NCBI RefSeq assembly: GCF_009664835.1
Contig: NZ_CP045929.1
Span: 558,001 to 622,000 of the forward strand
DNA length: 64,000 nucleotides
Reading direction: 5' to 3'
Origin: Allosaccharopolyspora coralli
GTDB lineage: Bacteria > Actinomycetota > Actinomycetes > Mycobacteriales > Pseudonocardiaceae
The notes beneath the pieces are model-generated. The model had not been told where the DNA came from, ran no database searches, and saw only the letters and a list, made by a program, of their open reading frames with translations. The position numbers were made by a program, and so were the translations under genes. Positions 9,793-16,995 of the stretch are shown piece by piece. Position 1 is the first letter of the stretch. Every line of letters begins with the position of its first letter.

Positions 9793-10812
9793 TCAGAGCG
9801 TGACGAGCATCTTGCCCTTGTTCCGGCCCTCGAGCACTCCGAGGAACGCGTCCGGGGCGTTGCGTAGTCCGTCCACAATGGTCTCGGAGTACCGCAGGCT
9901 GCCGTCGGCGACCCACGGCGCCACGTCGGCGAGGAAGTCGTCCTTGCGGTGCCCTTCGTCGGCGACGATGAAGCCCTGCATCGACAGGCGCTTGGTGACG
10001 AACTGGAACATGTTGCGCGGACCCGGTTCCGGGCTGGTGGCGTTGTACTGGGACACCGCGCCGCAGGCGGCGATCCGGCCGAAGTCGTTCATCGCGGCGA
10101 TGGCGGCTTCGAGGTGGTCACCGCCGACGTTGTCGAAGTACACGTCGACGCCGTCGGCAGCCGCGGACCGCAACTGTTCGCCCACCGGGCCGTCCTTGTA
10201 GTTGAACGCCGCGTCGAAGCCGAGTTCGTCGACGAGATGCCGGACCTTCTCGGGCGACCCGGCGCTGCCGACCACCCGCTTCGCGCCGCGCAACTTGGCC
10301 ATCTGCCCGACGAAGGACCCGACGGCACCCGCAGCCCCGGAGACGAACACGGTGTCGCCGTCGCGGAAACGTGCCTTGTCGAACAGGCCGACGTAGGCGG
10401 TCATCCCCGGCATGCCGAGCACACCGAGGTAGGCGTTGAGCGGTGCGACGTCCTCGGACACGACGGTGGCGTGTTTCGCGGACAGCGTCGCGTACTCGCG
10501 CCAGCCGAGCTGGTGCAGCACGTTCTGGCCGGGCCGGATGTCCGGTGAGTTCGACGTCACGACCTCCCCGACCGCGCCGCCGTCCAGCGGTTCGCCCAGC
10601 TGGAAGGGGGGAACGTAGGACTTGGCGTCGTTCATCCGCCCGCGCATGTACGGGTCGACGCTCATGACCTTGTTGCGGACCAGGATCTCGCCGTCGCCGG
10701 GTGCGCGTACCGGTGCTTCGACGACGTCGAAGTTCTCCGGTGTCGGTCGTCCGTGCGGGCGGGACGCGAGCCGGACCTCGAGTGCCTGTTCCGGAGCTGC
10801 CTGTGCCGTCAC
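9793..10812 (-). CDS. NADP-dependent oxidoreductase, medium-chain reductase family
   Basis: This 339-residue protein is a zinc-free medium-chain reductase of the leukotriene B4 12-hydroxydehydrogenase/CurA type. It has SVDPYMRGRMNDAKSY, then GMPGMTAYVGLF, the nucleotide motif SGAAGAVGSFVGQMAKLRGA, and FDNVGGDHLEAAIAAM. These enzymes reduce double bonds of 2-alkenals or ketones with NADPH. The physiological substrate is unknown. The ATG is at 10810-10812. A perfect inverted repeat lies just upstream, between it and the GNAT gene. It probably leads a two-gene unit with glpD. Confidence 0.88.
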   Translation of the reverse strand: MTAQAAPEQALEVRLASRPHGRPTPENFDVVEAPVRAPGDGEILVRNKVMSVDPYMRGRMNDAKSYVPPFQLGEPLDGGAVGEVVTSNSPDIRPGQNVLHQLGWREYATLSAKHATVVSEDVAPLNAYLGVLGMPGMTAYVGLFDKARFRDGDTVFVSGAAGAVGSFVGQMAKLRGAKRVVGSAGSPEKVRHLVDELGFDAAFNYKDGPVGEQLRSAAADGVDVYFDNVGGDHLEAAIAAMNDFGRIAACGAVSQYNATSPEPGPRNMFQFVTKRLSMQGFIVADEGHRKDDFLADVAPWVADGSLRYSETIVDGLRNAPDAFLGVLEGRNKGKMLVTL

Positions 10813-10821
10813 CGAACCTCC

Positions 10822-10849
10822 AATTACGAAACTAATTTGTGCCGTAATT
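10822..10849. promoter_or_regulatory. Inverted repeat upstream of the reductase gene
   Basis: Perfect arms AATTACG (10822-10828) and CGTAATT (10843-10849) are separated by 14 nt with the AT-rich centre AAACTAATTTG. This is a locally AT-rich island in a high-GC region, immediately 5' of the reductase start, so an operator/promoter is likely. No cognate regulator lies next to it. Confidence 0.5.
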
Positions 10850-11602
10850 TTACGCGGGCCGCTCGACCGCGGCCACCGTCGCGGCGGTCACCGAGCGGTA
10901 GGTGAACCCCAGCCGCGTGTAGAGCGCGATCGCCGCCGGGTTGTCCCGGTCGACCATCAGCGACACCGCTCCGTGCTCGTCGTAGAGCCGCTCGGTGAGC
11001 CAGCCGCACACCTGCCGTGAGAGGCCGCGACCGCGGTGCCTCCGGTGCGTGGCTACACCGCCGATGAACCCCAGCTCCCGCGCAGGCCAGCAGTCGGCCG
11101 CCACCGACAGCAGCGCACCGGAGGCGTCGCGAACTCCCGCCCAGCGACGCGCCCCCGGATCGCCCGGAACGACGTAGGCCGACGGGTTCGCCGACGCGAG
11201 CAGCGCAGCCACCTCGTCGATCTCGGGTTTCGGCAGCCACTCCGCGGACCAGCCGCGCACCGGCTCACCGACGAGATCCATCCACCCGAACGTGCCCACC
11301 TCGCGCGTCACTCCTCGTGCCGCGACCTCCCGAGCGGACTCGGTCGTGCCGAGAGCACGCAACTTTCCCTCGCGGGGCAGCGGGACGCGGCCCAGCAGTG
11401 CCGCGACCGCCTCCGGGCCGCCGGTGAAGACGAGCCGGTCGTTGCGGTTGAGGCCCGGGGCGTACACCACCACGGCGTCGTCGAGCCGCCACGCCGACCC
11501 CGCCTCGTGCGGGTAGTCGTCCTCCAGGGCTTGCGCCGCCCAGATCAGCATCGGCTCCGAGGTCGCCGCCGCCACGTCGTGAGCGGTCTCCAGCTGCTCC
11601 AT
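10850..11602 (-). CDS. GNAT-family N-acetyltransferase
   Basis: The 250-residue protein has a C-terminal GNAT domain: GFIGGVATHRRHRGRGLS, the acetyl-CoA pyrophosphate-binding motif A, then LYTRLGFTYRSVTAATV as motif B. The N-terminal 130 residues resemble the second, degenerate lobe of two-domain GNATs. Substrate is unknown. The ATG at 11600-11602 gives the family start; the frame continues upstream into the interspersed repeat and is discounted. It lies 37 bp upstream of the reductase gene, same strand, with an operator-like palindrome between. Confidence 0.82.
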   Translation of the reverse strand: MEQLETAHDVAAATSEPMLIWAAQALEDDYPHEAGSAWRLDDAVVVYAPGLNRNDRLVFTGGPEAVAALLGRVPLPREGKLRALGTTESAREVAARGVTREVGTFGWMDLVGEPVRGWSAEWLPKPEIDEVAALLASANPSAYVVPGDPGARRWAGVRDASGALLSVAADCWPARELGFIGGVATHRRHRGRGLSRQVCGWLTERLYDEHGAVSLMVDRDNPAAIALYTRLGFTYRSVTAATVAAVERPA

Positions 11603-11661
11603 GCTCTCGATCCTGCCGGATCGTCCCGCCCACCGGTCCGCGCCCGAGCGGGTGCAGCGGT

Positions 11662-11874
11662 CAGAGCGCACTGGGGAACTGGCTTTGTGTCGGTAGAGCA
11701 CGGTCATACGTGACCAGCCTCGGCAGGGTGAGGGGCTCCGGCATTCGGAGCCCGCGCCTGGCACAGCGGGGTTCTCGCCGCGTACGGCCTGGTACTCGAG
11801 AGGACCTCAACGCCGCGAGGCGCGGACTGGGGCGGCGGTATCGGACCACCCCCCCAGTTCCACTTGCCCTCTCA
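11662..11874 (-). repeat. Interspersed nested palindromic element, full-length copy (reverse)
   Basis: It starts with AGAGCGCACTGGGGAACTGG and ends with CCAGTTCCACTTGCCCTCTCA; the ends are terminal inverted repeats of about 20 nt. The internal core matches other copies in reverse orientation, including GGTTCTCGCCGCGTACG. The last three bases are the stop codon of the gene at 11872-12291, so the element abuts or supplies its 3' end. Confidence 0.85.
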
Positions 11875-12291
11875 GTCTTCGGGCCCGCGGCGTCGGGAGC
11901 GCCAGGGGCGTCGCGGGAGCCAGGACGTCGCCCGCCAGCCCGGCTGCCCGAGGGTGTCCCGCAGTTCTAGGTAGGCGACCTGCACCCGCCGGATCGCCTC
12001 CGACGGCGCGCAGGGTTCGGCGTCGGAATCCGCGTCCGGCATCCGCGAGACCTGCATCCACTTCTCGTCGAACAGGGCGTCCATGGCGTGGTCCCAGCGT
12101 TTTCGGACGCCGTCCACCACCTCCGCGTGCTCGGCCTCGGCTTCGGTGAGTCGCGCCCGTCCGTCGGGGAGCTCGTCGCGGAGCCGCTGCGCCTTCGCGC
12201 GCTCGTGGTCGCGGAGCTGCTGGGCTCCTTGCGTGGCGAGCGCGGCCACTTCCCGGTAACGGTCGGCAGCCGAGAGCGGCGGCTCAGTCAC
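11872..12291 (-). CDS. Hypothetical protein coupled to the FtsK/EccC-like gene
   Basis: I do not recognise a family for this 139-residue protein. It is rich in charged helices (DRYREVAALATQGAQQLRDH, EAEAEHAEVVDGVRKRWDHAM) and ends with a basic WLPRRPWRSRRRGPED tail. Coiled-coil character is likely over residues 10-80. The GTG at 12289-12291 overlaps the stop of the ATPase gene by 8 bp, so translation is coupled and a shared function is likely. The stop codon falls in the end of an interspersed repeat. A substrate, adaptor or chaperone of the ATPase is possible, but this is inference. Confidence 0.7.
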   Translation of the reverse strand: MTEPPLSAADRYREVAALATQGAQQLRDHERAKAQRLRDELPDGRARLTEAEAEHAEVVDGVRKRWDHAMDALFDEKWMQVSRMPDADSDAEPCAPSEAIRRVQVAYLELRDTLGQPGWRATSWLPRRPWRSRRRGPED

Positions 12292-15166
12292 GGGATTCCT
12301 CCCTCGTGCCGTCGCCCGCCCGCGGACTCGGCATCGTGATCTCGTCCGACCGGGTGTCGAGCTCGAACGGGAGCACGACTTCGGGGCGGGAATGCAGGGA
12401 ACGGTCGAAGAAGAGCCCACGCCGCGCGCGGGGCGACCAGTTCACCGGCTGGCCGGCGGCGAACGCGGTGAGCTCCGAGCCGTGCACGTCGAAAGCCAGC
12501 CACGCCCCGATGTCATCGACGGGCCCCATGCCGAGGCTGTGCTTGAGACGCTGCACGCTGCGCCACCATCCGACCGTGTGCACCCGCAGTTCCGGTCCCT
12601 GTTTGAGAATCGTGCGCAGCCGATCCAAGCCACTGGCGTTGCTCGCCGGATCCTTGCGCTCCCACGTGGTGTGGGCCGCGTCCGCCGCGTACAGCAGCAG
12701 GCACTCCGTGACCTCGCCGCCGGAGGCCGTGCCCGCACCGCCGCCGGACGTGCTGCGCTCGTCGATCACGGCCGCGAGCCGGTCCAGCGCCCCGGTGGCG
12801 TCGTCGAGTCCGACATGGTCGACCTCGTGTCCCGCCGCACGCAGCTCCGTCACGACCGCGCCCACGGCAGGTGCGACCTCGTCGACGAGCCCCGCGATCG
12901 TGAACCGGATCGTTCCCGGCGCGTACTGCTGCCCCAAGGACAACGCGGCGGCCCCGAGTACGTTCGACGCGTCTACCCGCACCGAGCCGAGCACGGCGAT
13001 GTTGCGGCCGGGTGACCGGTCCAGCCGGACCGCCGCCGGAGTGCCTTCGACGTCGATGACCTGCCCGAGCACGGCCGACCGTTCCAGGCCTGCGCGCGGT
13101 CTCCGAGACAACCGGGGCAGGTGCGAGCCGTCGAAGAGGCGGGGCCTGGTCGTGGACGGTTGCCTGGCCTCCCACAGTCGCTGCTGCAATGCGTACATCG
13201 TCTCCGGTGCGGTTGCGTCCGGCAGCCGAGCGACCTCGTTGCCGTGCCGAACCCCGGACTCGTGGTTGACGACCGCGTGCCAGCGGGGCAGTTCGACCGC
13301 AGCGGAGTTGTCCTGCACGAGCACCCGCCGGGCCTTCGGCAGTGCGATCCGCAGGATGAACTGTTCGAACACGGCGGGCTTGCCCCAGAACGCCTCGATA
13401 CCGGACACGTCCTGGCTGGCGAGCACCAGGTGGATGCCCTGCGAACGGCCGCGCCGTGCGACGTCCTCCAGCAACGCCGTCGCTTGCGACGAGACCGGGT
13501 CCCGCTCGGCGAACAGGTACTGGAACTCGTCGATGACGGCCACGATGCGCGGCCAGCGTCCCTCCGGGTCCTGCGCGCGCAGCTCCTCGAGCTTGGTGAC
13601 TTCGTGCGCCTTCGCCGCGTCCGCGCGGCGGCGCATCTCGTCGGCGAGGAACTTCAGCAGCGCCAGACCGAACTCGCGGTCGGCGTTGACGTTGACCCCG
13701 ACGACGTTCGCGTGCGGCAGCCAGCTCGGGTCTCGCGTACCGGGCGTGAACTGGGAGAACGACACGCCTTCCTTGAAGTCGAGCAGGTAGAGCTCCAGTT
13801 CGTCCGGCGAGTAGCGGGCGGTGAACGCGCCGATCATGCCGTACAGGAAGTTCGTCTTGCCGGAGCCGCTCGGGCCGCCGACGAGCGCGTGCGGACTCGC
13901 GTCGCCGAGCGTCAACCACACCGGCTCGCCCTCGCGGAAGCCCACGGGTGCCTGCAGTCCGGTGGTCGAGCGGCACGCCCACAGCTGCTCGGGCACCAGA
14001 TCGTCGAAACCGCGGACGCGGGAGCGCTGGGCGACGAAACGCTCCGAGATCGCCTTGCACGCGCGCGTGGCGTCCTTTCGCGGCATCGGCGGGTCCGGCG
14101 TCATGACCGCGGCTGGACCCGACATGCTGCACCGAGCCCCGTCCGTGTTCAGGTGCACCGACTCCATCGCGCTGTTCACCGACAACCGCAGGTTCACCGC
14201 CACCAGCTGAATCCCGCAGTCGAGGCCGCTGCGTGCGACTCGGTGCAACTTCTGCTGTTGCTCGTCGGGCAGTTGTTGCCCGTCGCCGAACAGCACCGCG
14301 ATCCGCCACGGTTCCCCGCGGTGCCCGGTCTCCGCGGCGAACGACCGCAGCGAGGTGTGCCCGCCGAGCAGCGCGCCGGTGTGGATCCGGCGGATGTGCT
14401 CGGAGAGCTCGTCGAGCAGGTCGTCCAGGCGCGTCGGGTCGTGCATCGTCACCAGGCCCGACCGGGTCAGCGGGTGCAGGCCCGGCAGGGTTCCGGTGAG
14501 CTGCGCGACGTCCCACACGTGGACCCGCACCAGCCCCGGCCGGAACTGGCTCAGCACCCGCAGCAGCAGGTTCTGGACGAGCCCCTCGGCGGCTTCGCCG
14601 GTGTCGTCGGTGCTGACGTGCAGGTGCGACTCGTCCAGCAGCGGCACGGCGACGGGGAACGGGGACGGGTCTGCAGCGTCGGGAACGTGTGCCTCGCCGA
14701 GGCGCCACAGCTCCGGTGGGGAGTGCGTGTCGGCGGAACCGACGGTGCCGAGCCAGTCCCGCCACGGCAGACCGGCGCTGCCGCGAGCGACCTCGTCGAC
14801 GAGCGACGTGAGCTCCTGCGGGCCGTACGCGGTCCAGTCCGCGTAGCACTCGTCGCGTTCTCGGACGGCCTCGCCCCACGCCGATTCCCGCGATGCGGCG
14901 GGGAGTACCTCGGTGGTGTGCTCGGGCGCGTCCGATTCGTCCCCGGTCTTCGGCGCGGCCTCGGTGCTCTCGTCGAGCAGCGCCGGCTCCCGTGCGACCT
15001 CGCACACTCCGTGCTCGGCGATGCGGAGCGCGAACTCGCGATGCCCGTGCTCCGAACGGGCACGGTGCAGCGCGGCGTCAGCGGAGCCGAGTGCAGCGGC
15101 GATCGCGGTACGCAGGCCTTCGTAGGCCGACTGGACTCGCGAGCGACGCTCGTTGCGTGGTCGCAC
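12284..15166 (-). CDS. FtsK/SpoIIIE-domain ATPase, EccC/EssC-like
   Basis: This is a 960-residue soluble protein; I see no membrane segments. Residues 1-130 are helical and charged. An active FtsK domain has Walker A GGPSGSGKTN at 430-439 and Walker B IVAVIDEF at 541-548, with LASQDVSGIEAFWG after it. A second, degenerate ATPase domain follows, with P-loop position LGSVRVDASN near 726-735 lacking the lysine. One active plus degenerate modules recalls EccC/EssC ATPases of type VII secretion rather than DNA-pumping FtsK, but the protein lacks their two N-terminal membrane helices. The GTG start at 15164-15166 has GAGGTGAGGT upstream. It is flanked by small helical proteins in one operon. Confidence 0.8.
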   Translation of the reverse strand: MRPRNERRSRVQSAYEGLRTAIAAALGSADAALHRARSEHGHREFALRIAEHGVCEVAREPALLDESTEAAPKTGDESDAPEHTTEVLPAASRESAWGEAVRERDECYADWTAYGPQELTSLVDEVARGSAGLPWRDWLGTVGSADTHSPPELWRLGEAHVPDAADPSPFPVAVPLLDESHLHVSTDDTGEAAEGLVQNLLLRVLSQFRPGLVRVHVWDVAQLTGTLPGLHPLTRSGLVTMHDPTRLDDLLDELSEHIRRIHTGALLGGHTSLRSFAAETGHRGEPWRIAVLFGDGQQLPDEQQQKLHRVARSGLDCGIQLVAVNLRLSVNSAMESVHLNTDGARCSMSGPAAVMTPDPPMPRKDATRACKAISERFVAQRSRVRGFDDLVPEQLWACRSTTGLQAPVGFREGEPVWLTLGDASPHALVGGPSGSGKTNFLYGMIGAFTARYSPDELELYLLDFKEGVSFSQFTPGTRDPSWLPHANVVGVNVNADREFGLALLKFLADEMRRRADAAKAHEVTKLEELRAQDPEGRWPRIVAVIDEFQYLFAERDPVSSQATALLEDVARRGRSQGIHLVLASQDVSGIEAFWGKPAVFEQFILRIALPKARRVLVQDNSAAVELPRWHAVVNHESGVRHGNEVARLPDATAPETMYALQQRLWEARQPSTTRPRLFDGSHLPRLSRRPRAGLERSAVLGQVIDVEGTPAAVRLDRSPGRNIAVLGSVRVDASNVLGAAALSLGQQYAPGTIRFTIAGLVDEVAPAVGAVVTELRAAGHEVDHVGLDDATGALDRLAAVIDERSTSGGGAGTASGGEVTECLLLYAADAAHTTWERKDPASNASGLDRLRTILKQGPELRVHTVGWWRSVQRLKHSLGMGPVDDIGAWLAFDVHGSELTAFAAGQPVNWSPRARRGLFFDRSLHSRPEVVLPFELDTRSDEITMPSPRAGDGTREESRD

Positions 15167-15231
15167 ACCTCACCTCGGTAGACGTGTCGCTGAACGTGAT
15201 CAAGATACCACTGCCCGAGGTCGCCGGGGGC

Positions 15232-15483
15232 TCACAACCGGCCGGCGAAGTCCCCCAGAAGTGCACCGCTGCGGTCGAGCAGATCGATCGCGCGGGTGAT
15301 CTGGTCGTCCGCCCGGAACAGGCCGGGCGGCACCACGGTCTCGGGGTGGTGCGGGTCGAGCGAGGCCAGTGCCGCCTGCGCCTCGACCAGGGCGCTGCGG
15401 CTGGTGGCGAGCTCGCCGCGCGCCCGCGTCATGTGCTCCTCGACGCCGTGCAAGGCCTGGAGCAGTTCGTGCAGCGCCGACAC
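15232..15483 (-). CDS. Small helical protein of the FtsK/EccC-like operon (83 aa)
   Basis: This protein has no recognised family. It is a two-helix protein: LHELLQALHGVEEHMTRARGELATSR, then ALVEAQAALASL, a turn (DPHHPETVVPP) and DDQITRAIDLLDRSGALLGDFAGRL. Size and helical hairpin layout resemble WXG100-type substrates, but there is no WxG motif. It ends in AGRL, as does the preceding gene product. The GTG start follows the stop codon of that gene with no spacing. It is followed 65 bp later by the ATPase gene. Confidence 0.7.
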   Translation of the reverse strand: MSALHELLQALHGVEEHMTRARGELATSRSALVEAQAALASLDPHHPETVVPPGLFRADDQITRAIDLLDRSGALLGDFAGRL

Positions 15484-15744
15484 TCAGAGCCGACCGGCGT
15501 AGCCCTCGGTGGAGGAGATGCTCGCGTTGATGGTGCCCTGCACCCCGCTGAGGCTCTGCGTCGCCTCGGCCAGCATGCCGTGCGCCTGCATGATCTCCTC
15601 CTGGCCACTTCCCTGCGTCGCGTCGGCGAGCGCCTGTTGGGCCTCCTCGAGGGACATACTCGCCTGCTGCAGTGCGGCGACGCTCTCCGACGCCTTCTGG
15701 TTGGCCAGGGCGATGCCTGCCCGAACCTCTTCCACGCCTGCCAT
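15484..15744 (-). CDS. Small helical protein of the FtsK/EccC-like operon (86 aa)
   Basis: This is a glutamine- and alanine-rich helical protein with no recognised family: VEEVRAGIALANQKASESVAALQQASMSLEEAQQAL, then GQEEIMQAHGMLAEATQSLSGVQGTI, ending YAGRL. Two amphipathic helices of similar length suggest a WXG100-like hairpin without WxG. The ATG at 15742-15744 is preceded by GGAGGA at good spacing. It is the first gene of the operon and its TGA is directly followed by the GTG of the next small protein. Role as an exported substrate or structural partner of the ATPase is inference. Confidence 0.7.
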   Translation of the reverse strand: MAGVEEVRAGIALANQKASESVAALQQASMSLEEAQQALADATQGSGQEEIMQAHGMLAEATQSLSGVQGTINASISSTEGYAGRL

Positions 15745-15959
15745 CTGTCCGGGTCCTCCGAGTTCTCGCAAAAAGGTGCGCACTGCCGCTCGCAGGCGCG
15801 ATCACGCGGACAAGTTAGCGCCTCGGGGTCGTGGGGGTGCAGGCAGGGCGGGAGTCTCGTATCCAGGGCGGCAATCGCGAATGCTGTTCGGATCACAACA
15901 TCACTCGCTCGGGTGGAACAGTGACGGACACGAGGGATTTCCGAGAATTTTCCGTGAAT

Positions 15960-16796
15960 TCAACTCACACTGCCGGTGTTCCAGTGTGGAGTTCCCGAGT
16001 CCACCATGGACGGAACGGTGGAGGTCAGCTCGATCGCCGCGATTCCCGACGGTGGTGTCGGGGCCGCCGACCACCGTGCGGTGGCCACCGACGCTCCCGC
16101 TCGGGGCCGTGACCAGCCGACACCACCCAGCCGCGCCACCGCGTCCGCCACGATCTCCGCCGGCTCCCCCTCCGCGGGTCCGAGGTCCCACTCCACCCGC
16201 ACCATCGGCGGCCGCTCCGCACTCCCGAGCAACGTCACCGAACGCGACACCCTGCTCGCCACCGCCCGAGCGGGCCACTCCGCCGCCGCGTGCCGCTGCG
16301 TGACGACGTCCACGACCATCCCCAGCCGAGGTCGCACGCGCCCGTGCTCGTCCACGTCGGCCAGCCCCGGTTCCGGCTCCGGCGGCGGCAACAGATCCGG
16401 ATCCTCATCGGCGAAGACCGGCGCGCCCGCGTCGCCGACCCACGCCTCCACGAGCAACCGCTCTCCACCGGGTACCAAGGCCTCGACGAGCTCCGGATCG
16501 TCCACGACGCTCCACGCGGTCGGCGACTCGCACGACACGCGGTGCCGCGGGAACTCCGGCCCCAGCTCGCGCAGAAACGTTCGTACCGCCCGGGACAATG
16601 CCGCGGGGCCCGCGCCGGAGGAGCTCGCCGGCAGACTGATCGTCACGGACCAGCACCCCGGTTCCTCGTCCGAGCAGTCGCCGCACTCCACGATCCGGCC
16701 GCCCACCCGATGCAGCAGGGACTGGCACGCACGACGCGCCGCCCGGTCGTCGTCGGCGGCGACGACCACGGTGATCATGAGTTCCAGCTCGTCCAT
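15960..16796 (-). CDS. Hypothetical protein upstream of the FtsK/EccC-like operon
   Basis: I do not recognise a domain in these 278 residues. The N-terminus MDELELMITVVVAADDDRAARRACQSLL looks like a ferredoxin-like or ACT-like beta-alpha unit. Further on are four cysteines in IVECGDCSDEEPGCW and SCESPT, and a proline-rich acidic linker (DEDPDLLPPPEPEPG). The C-terminal half is a second alpha/beta stretch ending RVEWDLGPAEGEP. The ATG at 16794-16796 is my choice; the frame is open further upstream. It is on the same strand as the ATPase operon, 215 bp upstream, so possibly part of the locus. Confidence 0.6.
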   Translation of the reverse strand: MDELELMITVVVAADDDRAARRACQSLLHRVGGRIVECGDCSDEEPGCWSVTISLPASSSGAGPAALSRAVRTFLRELGPEFPRHRVSCESPTAWSVVDDPELVEALVPGGERLLVEAWVGDAGAPVFADEDPDLLPPPEPEPGLADVDEHGRVRPRLGMVVDVVTQRHAAAEWPARAVASRVSRSVTLLGSAERPPMVRVEWDLGPAEGEPAEIVADAVARLGGVGWSRPRAGASVATARWSAAPTPPSGIAAIELTSTVPSMVDSGTPHWNTGSVS

Positions 16797-16948
16797 CGCT
16801 CGACCATTCTGGCGCACGATCGACATCGCCGGCGGACGGACCTCGGTGCCGGCGCACCCGGTCACCACGCCCAGGCACGGGGCCGACACGTCGCCGCCGG
16901 CGCCCCGATGGACGCCGGCGGCGACGCTTCCCGTATCCCTGAGTCGCG

Positions 16949-16985
16949 TGTGAGGCGTGCCCTACGGGCCCCCGAGCCAGGTCAC
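16949..16985 (+). repeat. Interspersed element, right-end fragment
   Basis: TGAGGCGTGCCCTACGGGC at this site is the right-hand part of the interspersed element, as at 35137-35155, followed by a degraded CCAGGT end. The rest of the element is absent. It lies between two minus-strand genes. Confidence 0.6.
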
Positions 16986-16995
16986 GGCTCTGCTG

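Noticed and set aside
11603-11764. N-terminal extension of the GNAT protein
   Set aside because: It reads through the interspersed repeat; family similarity begins at the ATG at 11602.
12513-15005. Arg-rich 830-codon open frame overlapping the FtsK/EccC-like gene
   Set aside because: Shifted-frame shadow of the ATPase gene; composition is typical of GC-skewed shadow frames.
12284-15166. Interpretation as chromosomal FtsK DNA translocase
   Set aside because: No membrane segments, no gamma DNA-recognition domain, a degenerate second ATPase domain, and small-protein neighbours fit an EccC-like role better.
13121-15181. 686-codon plus-strand frame
   Set aside because: Antisense shadow of the ATPase gene without recognisable domains.
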